This document shows, piece after piece, positions 6,908 through 13,581 of a DNA stretch of 17,450 bases (the stretch's first letter is position 1; each line of letters starts with the position of its first letter). The DNA comes from Bacillota bacterium (lineage in GTDB: Bacteria > Bacillota > Clostridia > Lachnospirales > Lachnospiraceae). The notes below the pieces were generated by a model, which saw only the letters and a program-made list of their open reading frames with translations, did no database searches and had not been told where the DNA came from. Made by a program: the position numbers and the translations under genes. Location of the stretch: positions 1-17,450 of the forward strand of contig JAEZWQ010000043.1 of assembly GCA_023420085.1 (NCBI GenBank), read 5' to 3'.

Positions 6908-7740
6908 GCAGCTTCGCTTCCGTCGATTCCGCGACCCGACAGACCCAGGGAGATTCGCTGACCGCCGAGGAAGTCCGCCAGTCTGGTGCCGTCGCCACCG
7001 AGGAAGTGGCGACCTACGCCGCGATGCTCGGCGATGATGCCCTCATGCTGGGACAGCGTTTGAGCTGGTGGATTTCCCGTGCACCGGAGATGGAGGAGGA
7101 CATCGCGCTCGCCAACATCGCGTTGGACCTCATCGGCCATACCCGGTTCCTCTATTCCTACGCCGGCACTGCCTGGGACAAGACCGAAGACGATCTCGCC
7201 TACTTCCGGGAGGAAGAGGAATTCCGTTCCGCTCGGCTCATGGAACAGGAAAACGGCGACTTCGGCCAGACGATCGCACGCCAGCTACTGGCCTCGCATT
7301 ACATGTACGTGCTGTACACGGCACTGTTGGAGTCCACCGACGAAACAATCGCCGCCATCGCCGCAAAGGCCGTCAAAGAGCTCGAGTACCACGTCGACCA
7401 CGCGAACCAGTGGATTCTGCGCCTTGGACTGGGCACTGCGGAGTCGAAGCACCGCATTGAAGAAGGCCTGTTCTACATGTGGCCCTACATCGACGAGCTT
7501 TTCGAGGATCTGGAGATCCACAGGAAACTCGCCACGCAGGGCATCGCCGTTCTGCCATCGGCCCTCCGCTCCAAATTCGATGAGCGCATCAAGCAGGTTT
7601 TGGAGACCGCACAGCTCGAGACGCCGAACGTCCCGCAGGCGATGTCGGGTCATCGCTCTGGCCAATTCTCGGAGCAGCGTGGGTACATCCTCGCCGAGCT
7701 GCAGGTTTTCGCCCGCAAGCACCCCGGTGCGAACTGGTGA
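6904..7740 (+). CDS. paaC: Phenylacetyl-CoA epoxidase subunit PaaC
   Basis: This 278-residue protein has the ferritin-like helical fold of PaaA but is regarded as a structural partner without a working metal site. Residues 64-81, EEDIALANIALDLIGHTR, and the segment ELEYHVDHANQW are family hallmarks. The GTG start at 6904 overlaps the paaB stop as GTGA, with GAAGGGG about 9 bases upstream, which predicts translational coupling. The N-terminus before residue 25 is variable and poorly conserved. PaaAC forms the catalytic core of the epoxidase. Confidence 0.95.
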   Translation: MSSFASVDSATRQTQGDSLTAEEVRQSGAVATEEVATYAAMLGDDALMLGQRLSWWISRAPEMEEDIALANIALDLIGHTRFLYSYAGTAWDKTEDDLAYFREEEEFRSARLMEQENGDFGQTIARQLLASHYMYVLYTALLESTDETIAAIAAKAVKELEYHVDHANQWILRLGLGTAESKHRIEEGLFYMWPYIDELFEDLEIHRKLATQGIAVLPSALRSKFDERIKQVLETAQLETPNVPQAMSGHRSGQFSEQRGYILAELQVFARKHPGANW

Positions 7741-7773
7741 GAACCATCGGCTGACATGACGAAAGGCCACGCA

Positions 7774-8301
7774 GTGTCCACACACCCCCTGCGTCCAGCA
7801 GATCCCCAAGCCGCGAAGGTCTGGGATACCGCAGCGGCCGTGCCAGATCCGGAGATTCCGGTCATCTCCATTGCCGACCTCGGTATTCTCCGCCGTGCCG
7901 AGATCGTCGACGGCACCGCCGTCGTAACGATCACCCCGACGTACTCAGGGTGCCCGGCCATGGACCACATCACCCGTGAAGTTCACGAGGCCCTCATCAC
8001 GGCCGGCTACGAAAACCCTCGGGTCGAGCTGGTTCTACAGCCCGCCTGGACCACCGACTGGATCACCGAGCATGGCCGCGAACAACTACGCGCGTACGGC
8101 ATCGCCCCTCCACAGCACTCTGCCCGCACGGTCCGGCCTGGGCCGGTAAAACTCACCCTCGCTCCCCCGGCCCCAGTTCCGTGCCCGCGCTGTGGCTCCA
8201 CCCGGACCAGGAACATCACCCAATTCGGCTCGACCTCATGCAAGGCCCTTTACACCTGCGAGGACTGCTTCGAGCCCTTCGACTACTTCAAGGTGCATTG
8301 A
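7774..8301 (+). CDS. paaD: Phenylacetyl-CoA epoxidase accessory protein PaaD
   Basis: This 175-residue protein is needed for an active epoxidase and is thought to act in iron-sulfur or diiron maturation. The N-terminal part is a DUF59/MIP18-like domain with DPEIPVISIADLGILR (25-40) and the conserved SGCP containing Cys60. The C-terminus is a zinc-finger-like segment with C137-x2-C140, Cys156 and C162-x2-C165. I chose GTG 7774 because AAAGG lies 7 bases upstream. An in-frame ATG at 7756 (six codons longer) has no visible ribosome site but cannot be excluded. Its TGA overlaps the ATG of paaE by one base (TGATG). Confidence 0.92.
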   Translation: MSTHPLRPADPQAAKVWDTAAAVPDPEIPVISIADLGILRRAEIVDGTAVVTITPTYSGCPAMDHITREVHEALITAGYENPRVELVLQPAWTTDWITEHGREQLRAYGIAPPQHSARTVRPGPVKLTLAPPAPVPCPRCGSTRTRNITQFGSTSCKALYTCEDCFEPFDYFKVH

Positions 8302-9461
8302 TGACAACCACCACTAAGAAAAAAGCCAAGTTCAATCCTCTCGAGGTCTCGGAAGTCCGGCGCCTGACCGACAACGCCGTCGAGGTCAGTTTCGAGGTCC
8401 CGGAGGATTTGCGCGATGACTACGACTACGTCCCCGGCCAGTACGTTGCGCTGCGCGCCGCCATCGACGGACAGGAAGTCCGCCGTTCCTACTCCATCTG
8501 CGACATCCCGCGTCCGGGGGTCATCCGGGTCGCCATCAAGCGCGACCTCGGCGGCATCTTCTCGACCTGGGCCAACGACAAGCTTTCTGCGGGCACCGTC
8601 ATCGAGGTCATGAACCCGCAGGGCGCGTTCACCTCGCGCGTGCACGTCACTTCGCTCAACGACGCGCAAGCACTGCTCGCGGAAGGTGTGGCAAGTTCCG
8701 ACGGCGCACCCCACCTCGTGGCGATCGCGGCCGGTTCCGGAATCACCCCGATCATGTCGATCGCCCAGGCACTATTAGCTGACTCCAGCGATGCAACGTT
8801 CGAATTGGTCTATGCCAATAAGGGCGGCGGCGACGTGATGTTCGCCGAGGAGATCGGCGATCTCAAGGACAAGTACCCCACCCGTTTCGCCGTACACCAC
8901 GTCCTGTCCCGCGAGCAGCGCGTCAATCCACTGTTCTCCGGTCGGATCGACGACGAAAAGCTCTCCCTCCTCCTGGATAAAGTCATCCAAACCGATGGCA
9001 CGGACGAATGGTTCCTCTGTGGGCCCTTCGAGCTGGTTCAACTTGTTCGCGACGAACTTGAGGAACGTGGCGTGAGCAGCGACAAGGTGCGATTCGAGCT
9101 CTTCTCGACCGGTCGACCGAAAGATGGTCCGCAGCAGGGAAACACCGGTCGCCCAGTCGTGGCTGACCCGAACGGGCGCAACATCACTGTGTCCTTCAAG
9201 CTCGATGGACTCTCCGGCTCGATCGACTCACCGGCCTCCGCGAACGAAACCATCCTCAACGCGGCTCTAAGAGCACGCCCGGACGTCCCGTTCGCCTGCG
9301 CCGGCGGCGTATGCGGCACTTGCCGTGCGAAGGTCATCGAGGGCGAATTCGAGATTGACGAAAACTACGCGCTGGAGCCCGACGAGGTCGCACAGGGCTA
9401 CGTGCTCACCTGCCAGACCCGCGCAACCGGTGACTCGATCACCGTCGACTACGACGCCTGA
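8301..9461 (+). CDS. paaE: Phenylacetyl-CoA epoxidase reductase PaaE
   Basis: This 386-residue electron-transfer protein moves electrons from NADPH through FAD and a 2Fe-2S cluster to the PaaA diiron centre. Domains in order are an FAD-binding barrel with RRSYSICD (61-68), an NAD(P)-binding domain with AAGSGITP (143-150) and FLCGP (238-242), and a plant-type ferredoxin with Cys333, Cys338, Cys341 and Cys371. The linker at about 111-137 seems longer than in enterobacterial PaaE. The ATG at 8301 overlaps the paaD stop by one base, with AAGG 7 bases upstream, so translation is probably coupled. All cluster cysteines are present, so the protein should be functional. Confidence 0.95.
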   Translation: MTTTTKKKAKFNPLEVSEVRRLTDNAVEVSFEVPEDLRDDYDYVPGQYVALRAAIDGQEVRRSYSICDIPRPGVIRVAIKRDLGGIFSTWANDKLSAGTVIEVMNPQGAFTSRVHVTSLNDAQALLAEGVASSDGAPHLVAIAAGSGITPIMSIAQALLADSSDATFELVYANKGGGDVMFAEEIGDLKDKYPTRFAVHHVLSREQRVNPLFSGRIDDEKLSLLLDKVIQTDGTDEWFLCGPFELVQLVRDELEERGVSSDKVRFELFSTGRPKDGPQQGNTGRPVVADPNGRNITVSFKLDGLSGSIDSPASANETILNAALRARPDVPFACAGGVCGTCRAKVIEGEFEIDENYALEPDEVAQGYVLTCQTRATGDSITVDYDA

Positions 9462-9474
9462 CGGAGATGAACCA

Positions 9475-10245
9475 GTGATTGATCTGCATATCGAGGATGA
9501 TCTCGCCGAGGTCGTCCTGAACAACCCCAAGGCCCTCAATTCCCTCACGGAGACCGATCTCGAGGAACTCTCCTCCGCCTACGAGGAGGCCGCCGGCCGC
9601 AACGTGCGCGCTCTGGTCCTACGCGGCGAGGGGCGGGGCTTCTGCGCCGGCCGTAACATCCGCGGCGTCGATCCCGCCAATGATGACGCCACAGCGTACC
9701 TGGCCGAAAAGGTGACTCCCGTGCTGCGGCAGATGAGCACCTTCCCCGCCCCGACTTTCGCCGCCGTCCACGGCGCTTGCCTGGGAGTCGGACTGGGCCT
9801 GGCCATCGCCACCGATATCGTCTACGTCGCCGACGACGCCACCATCGGTTCTCCGTTCGCAAACCTCGGAGCGACCCTGGATTCCGGCGGACATTCCCTG
9901 TTCGTCGAACGTCTCGGTGCCCATCGCACGATGGACCTGATCGTCACCGGCGACATGATGACCGGGGCCGAGGCCGTCGACGCTGGTCTGTTCTCCCGGG
10001 CCATTCCGGCTACTGATCTAGTCGAATTCACCCGAGAAAAGGCCCGCCGCGCAGCCACCGGCGCCACCCGCGCGTTCCTCACCTCCCGAAAGCTCGTGCA
10101 CGACATCCGCGATAACCGTCGCGGACTGTGGGAGTCCATCACCGACGAAAACATCGAGCAGGGCGAACTTTGCTCGTCCGCGGATTACCTCGAGGGCTTC
10201 GCCGCCTTCAACGAAAAGCGCAGGCCCGTCTTCACGGGCAAGTAA
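9475..10245 (+). CDS. paaG: Ring-1,2-epoxyphenylacetyl-CoA isomerase (crotonase family)
   Basis: This 256-residue crotonase-fold enzyme converts the ring epoxide to oxepin-CoA and probably also shifts a double bond later in beta-oxidation. The oxyanion-hole region is RGFCAGRNIRG (54-64). The two glutamates of true hydratases are absent (CLGVGLGLAL in place of the Glu-containing loop), while Asp136 in TLDSGG matches the catalytic Asp of PaaG. The C-terminal end (LEGFAAFNEKRRPVFTGK) is also PaaG-like, which separates it from the second crotonase at 11476. The GTG start at 9475 has GGAG 8 bases upstream and lies 13 bases after paaE. Confidence 0.85.
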   Translation: MIDLHIEDDLAEVVLNNPKALNSLTETDLEELSSAYEEAAGRNVRALVLRGEGRGFCAGRNIRGVDPANDDATAYLAEKVTPVLRQMSTFPAPTFAAVHGACLGVGLGLAIATDIVYVADDATIGSPFANLGATLDSGGHSLFVERLGAHRTMDLIVTGDMMTGAEAVDAGLFSRAIPATDLVEFTREKARRAATGATRAFLTSRKLVHDIRDNRRGLWESITDENIEQGELCSSADYLEGFAAFNEKRRPVFTGK

Positions 10246-10274
10246 CCGAACCCACCACCAGAAAGGAGCAGCCA

Positions 10275-11474
10275 GTGACGAACGCATACCTGGTCTCCGG
10301 CCGCCGCACCCCGGTAGGCCGCTACGGCGGGGCGCTGTCATCCGTCCGCCCGGACGACCTCGCGATGCTGACCATCAAGGCCGTCGTCGAGGACGCCGGG
10401 ATTGACCCGGCTGCCGTCGATGAGGTCATCTTCGGCAACGCGAACGGGGCCGGCGAGGAAAACCGCAACGTGGCCCGCATGGCGTGGCTACTTGCCGGAT
10501 ACCCCGATACCGTCCCGGGAATCACCGTCAACCGACTGTGTGCCTCCGGCATGTCGGCCATCGCGATGGCCACCGCGATGGTGGAATCCGGCCAGGCCGA
10601 CATCGTCGTCGCGGGCGGCGTCGAGTCTATGTCCCGTGCCCCGTGGGTCATCGAAAAGCCCGCCACCGCCTTCGCCAAGCCGGGCGAGGTCTTCGATACG
10701 TCGATCGGCTGGCGCTTCGTCAACCCGGTCTTTGCCGCCAAGGAGAAGATGACCTACTCCATGCCGGAGACCGCGGAGGAGGTCGCGCGAGTGCGCGGCG
10801 TTTCCCGCATCGACGCCGACGAATTCGCAGTGGAATCCCAGACCCGCGCGCTTGCCGCCATCGAAGCGGGCAACTTCACACCGGAGATCGTTCCGGTCGA
10901 GATCAGAGATCGGAAGGGCAAAGTCACGGTCATCGATACCGACGAGGGCCCGCGCCCCGGGACCACGGCCGAGGTTCTGGCCAGGCTGCGCCCGGTCGTG
11001 GAGGGCGGCGAGGTCGTTACCGCCGGCAACTCCTCCAGCCTCAACGATGGTGCATCGGCCATCATCGTGGCCAGCGACGCAGCCCTCGAAAAGTACGGTC
11101 TCCGGCCGCGCGCCAAGGTAATCGCCAACGCCAACGCCGGTCTCGCGCCCGAGGTTATGGGTCTCGGCCCCATTCCCGCGACCCGCAAGGTCCTCGAACG
11201 CGCCGGATGGAATCTCGGGTCCGTTGACACCATCGAGCTAAACGAAGCTTTCGCGACTCAATCTCTGGCGGTCATCCGCGAGCTGGAGCTGGATCCGAAC
11301 AAGGTCAACGCCTGGGGCGGAGCCATTGCACTGGGACACCCGCTGGGCTCTTCCGGTTCGCGCATAACCGTCACCCTTCTCAACCGCCTCGAGCAGGAAG
11401 GTGGACAGCGCGGCATCGCCACGATGTGCGTTGGCGTCGGGCAAGGATCGGCCATCGCGATCGAGAGGGTCTGA
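10275..11474 (+). CDS. paaJ: 3-oxoadipyl-CoA / 3-oxo-5,6-dehydrosuberyl-CoA thiolase
   Basis: This 399-residue thiolase performs the two CoA-dependent cleavages of the pathway that release acetyl-CoA and finally succinyl-CoA. The nucleophile is Cys89 in NRLCASGMSA; GGAIALGHPLGSSG carries His355; CVGVGQG carries the second cysteine, Cys385. Length fits family thiolases. The GTG start at 10275 is set by AAAGGAG 6 bases upstream; the open frame further up lies inside paaG and is not coding. One base separates it from the next gene. A role in the beta-ketoadipate pathway (PcaF) is an alternative by sequence alone, but its place among paa genes favours PaaJ. Confidence 0.9.
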   Translation: MTNAYLVSGRRTPVGRYGGALSSVRPDDLAMLTIKAVVEDAGIDPAAVDEVIFGNANGAGEENRNVARMAWLLAGYPDTVPGITVNRLCASGMSAIAMATAMVESGQADIVVAGGVESMSRAPWVIEKPATAFAKPGEVFDTSIGWRFVNPVFAAKEKMTYSMPETAEEVARVRGVSRIDADEFAVESQTRALAAIEAGNFTPEIVPVEIRDRKGKVTVIDTDEGPRPGTTAEVLARLRPVVEGGEVVTAGNSSSLNDGASAIIVASDAALEKYGLRPRAKVIANANAGLAPEVMGLGPIPATRKVLERAGWNLGSVDTIELNEAFATQSLAVIRELELDPNKVNAWGGAIALGHPLGSSGSRITVTLLNRLEQEGGQRGIATMCVGVGQGSAIAIERV

Positions 11475-11475
11475 C

Positions 11476-12234
11476 ATGTTCGACGATTTTCGTGCATTAA
11501 CCGTAACCGAGCGGGAAGACCGGCTCATCGTCGAACTCACGCGCCCCGAGGTCCGCAATGCAATCGACGATGTCATGGTCACCGAATTGCACTCCGTGTG
11601 CGCACACCTCGAGCGCGAGCCCAAGATTCTCGTGATTACCGGCTGCGAGCACGATGGCCGTGGCATCTTCGCCTCGGGCGCCGACATCGCTCAGCTCAAG
11701 GAACGTCGGCGGGACGACGCCCTACGCGGCATCAACAACACCATCTTCCAGCGCATAGCGTCTCTTCCGATGCCCGTGATCGCGGCCATCGACGGATATG
11801 CGCTTGGCGGTGGCCTCGAACTGGCGCTGGCCGCCGACTTCCGAATCGCGACCGAGAAGGCGAAGTTCGGCCAACCCGAGGCCGGGCTCGGCATCATCGC
11901 GGCAGCTGGGGGTCTGTGGCGTATCAAGGCGCTAATCGGCGAGGCCATAGCGAAGGAGATCCTCCTCGCGGGCCGCATCCTTTCCGGAGAAGAGGCGTTC
12001 GAGGTGCATCTCGTCACCGAACTGGCCAAACCAGAGGAGCTTCTCGACGCCGCGCACGCCTTCGCGGACCGGATCGCTGCCCTCGACCCGCTGGCCGTGC
12101 GGGTGTCGAAGACCCTGATGGCGATGCCCACCGAGGCACATCCGACGGTCGACAACATAGCTCAGGCCATCCTCTTCGAGTCCGATGCAAAGTTCGAGCG
12201 CATGCAGGCATTCCTCGATCGAAAGAAGAAGTAG
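11476..12234 (+). CDS. paaF: 2,3-dehydroadipyl-CoA hydratase (enoyl-CoA hydratase)
   Basis: This 252-residue crotonase keeps both hydratase glutamates: Glu115 in GGGLELALA and Glu135 in FGQPEAGLG. It should therefore hydrate 2,3-dehydroadipyl-CoA to 3-hydroxyadipyl-CoA. The oxyanion loop is FASGADI (65-71). The ATG at 11476 lies one base after the paaJ stop, with GAGAGGG just upstream. Codon use is looser than in the flanking housekeeping genes: 12 of the first 40 codons end in A or T, by hand count. It could be a general enoyl-CoA hydratase, but the pair of different crotonases in one operon matches the PaaF/PaaG pattern. Confidence 0.87.
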   Translation: MFDDFRALTVTEREDRLIVELTRPEVRNAIDDVMVTELHSVCAHLEREPKILVITGCEHDGRGIFASGADIAQLKERRRDDALRGINNTIFQRIASLPMPVIAAIDGYALGGGLELALAADFRIATEKAKFGQPEAGLGIIAAAGGLWRIKALIGEAIAKEILLAGRILSGEEAFEVHLVTELAKPEELLDAAHAFADRIAALDPLAVRVSKTLMAMPTEAHPTVDNIAQAILFESDAKFERMQAFLDRKKK

Positions 12235-12237
12235 ATA

Positions 12238-13086
12238 ATGACCGTCTCAGACAAGATTCCAAACAAGGTCGGTGTCCTCGGCGGAGGCCGAATGGGTGCC
12301 GGCATCGCCCACTCACTTCTCGCAGCCGGAGTGGAAGTGACCGTCGTTGACATCGACGACCGGGCGGTCACCGCCGCCCGCGACCGCATCAGCGCGGACG
12401 TCGACGGCTCGTTCAAGCGTGGCGCTTCAGGAACCCGCGAAGAATGGTTGTCGCGTTTGACCGTTACCACTGACATCAGATCCTTTGTCGGCCTTCCCCT
12501 CGTCGTCGAAGCCGTCCCGGAATCCATGGACCTGAAGGCCTCGTCATTCCAGAAGATCGCCGAAGTGGCCCCCGACGCCGTCATCGCGACGAATACTTCC
12601 TCCCTGTCCGTCTCCGACCTGGCCCTGGGGGTCGAGAACGATGTCATCGGGCTACATTTCTTCAATCCAGTACCGGCCTCCAAACTGGTGGAGATCGTCG
12701 TTGCCGACACCACCCCGGAGGACCTGGTCGAAGAAGCACGTGGGTGGGTGGAGGCGCTGGGCAAGACACCGATCGTGGTCAAGGACGCCCCGGGCTTCGC
12801 GTCCTCACGCCTCGGCGTCGCCATCGCATTGGAGGCCATCCGCATGGTCGAGGAAGGCGTGGCCTCCGCCCGCGACATCGATAACGCGATGGTCCTGGGT
12901 TACAAATTCCCCGTCGGCCCGCTCGCCCTGACCGATATCGTCGGCCTCGACGTGCGGCTCGGGATCGCCGAATACCTCGCCTCGACTCTGGGAGACCGTT
13001 TCGCCCCGCCAAAGCTCATGCGCGAAATGGTCGAGCGCGGGGAGCTCGGCCGGAAGTCCGGGAAGGGCTTCTACACGTACGACTAG
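12238..13086 (+). CDS. paaH: 3-hydroxyadipyl-CoA dehydrogenase (3-hydroxyacyl-CoA dehydrogenase family)
   Basis: This 282-residue NAD-dependent enzyme oxidises 3-hydroxyadipyl-CoA to 3-oxoadipyl-CoA. An N-terminal Rossmann fold has GVLGGGRMGAGIA (12-24). The catalytic dyad candidates are His140 in GLHFFNPVP and Glu152 in LVEIVVAD; KDAPGF (182-187) and GPLALTDIVGLDV lie in the C-terminal helical domain. The common Asn after PGF is replaced in GFASSR, as in a subset of the family. The ATG at 12238 lies 3 bases after paaF, with a purine-rich AAAGAAGAAG before it. Its TAG stop lies in a CTAG that also forms the stop of the opposing thioesterase gene. It is the last gene of the operon. Confidence 0.9.
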   Translation: MTVSDKIPNKVGVLGGGRMGAGIAHSLLAAGVEVTVVDIDDRAVTAARDRISADVDGSFKRGASGTREEWLSRLTVTTDIRSFVGLPLVVEAVPESMDLKASSFQKIAEVAPDAVIATNTSSLSVSDLALGVENDVIGLHFFNPVPASKLVEIVVADTTPEDLVEEARGWVEALGKTPIVVKDAPGFASSRLGVAIALEAIRMVEEGVASARDIDNAMVLGYKFPVGPLALTDIVGLDVRLGIAEYLASTLGDRFAPPKLMREMVERGELGRKSGKGFYTYD

Positions 13087-13478
13087 CTTGATTTCCCGAC
13101 GATCGCATTCGTGATTCGGGCCGTGCACAGCCGCCGGCCGTCCTCATCCGTAATCACGACCTCATGGCTGGTAAGCGTGCTGCCGAGGCGGATTGCAGTC
13201 GCCGTGGCGGTGACACTGCCCGTCCGCCCGGAAGCGTGGTGGGTGGCGTTGATGTCCACCCCCACGGCAACCTTCCCCTTCTCCGAGGCATGGATGACAG
13301 CAGCCCAGGAACCGACCGCCTCGGCGAGGGCCACCATGGCTCCTCCGTGCAGAAGGCCCAGCGATTGCCGGTTCCCGTCGACAGGCATTGTCGCAACAAC
13401 CTTCTGGGCCGATTGTTCGAGCACCTCAACGCCCATCTTCCGGTCCAGCTCACCCAATTGAATCGTCCACGGCCTCAC
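13083..13478 (-). CDS. PaaI/EntH-like hotdog thioesterase, head-to-head with paaZ
   Basis: This 131-residue hotdog-fold acyl-CoA thioesterase resembles the YdiI/EntH group more than the PaaI at 5022. It shows LDRKMGVEVLE, then GLLHGGAMVALAEAVGS with the catalytic-type Glu in ALAEA, and NATHHASGRTG. The start is the GTG at 13478, with AGGAGG 7 bases upstream. The frame stays open to 13595 but would run back across the promoter and operator. It runs opposite to all surrounding genes, shares a CTAG stop site with paaH and shares its promoter region and operator with paaZ. It may hydrolyse stray CoA thioesters formed around the PaaZ step, but its substrate is unknown. Confidence 0.85.
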   Translation of the reverse strand: MRPWTIQLGELDRKMGVEVLEQSAQKVVATMPVDGNRQSLGLLHGGAMVALAEAVGSWAAVIHASEKGKVAVGVDINATHHASGRTGSVTATATAIRLGSTLTSHEVVITDEDGRRLCTARITNAIVGKSS

Positions 13479-13497
13479 GTTTTCCTCCTGGCACACC

Positions 13498-13525
13498 TTG
13501 CATGAAATGTGATCTGGATTATACT
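13498..13525 (+). promoter_or_regulatory. paaZ promoter
   Basis: TTGCAT (13498-13503) and TATACT (13520-13525) are spaced by 16 bases. The predicted start point lies just before the operator at 13535, with a leader of about 50 bases to paaZ. Confidence 0.6.
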
Positions 13526-13546
13526 GTCCACAAAACTGACCGTCCA
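13518..13546 (-). promoter_or_regulatory. Promoter of the divergent thioesterase gene
   Basis: On the minus strand TGGACG (13541-13546) is followed after 17 bases by a perfect TATAAT (13518-13523). The -35 lies inside the operator, and the -10 overlaps the -10 of the paaZ promoter by four bases. Confidence 0.55.
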
Positions 13547-13556
13547 TTCGGTCATT
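13535..13556. promoter_or_regulatory. TetR-type operator between thioesterase gene and paaZ
   Basis: ACCG-TC-CA-TT-CGGT with flanks ACTG and CATT is a close copy of the operator before paaA, with CA in place of the central CG. It lies just downstream of the paaZ start point and across the -35 of the divergent gene, so one dimer could control both. Confidence 0.82.
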
Positions 13557-13581
13557 AATTGACCTTCGTGAAAGGGACCCG

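Noticed and set aside
9105..9116. Perfect palindrome TCGACCGGTCGA inside paaE
   Set aside because: It resembles the operator half-site but lacks the ACCG-N2-CG-N2-CGGT spacing and is in mid-gene; likely coding chance.
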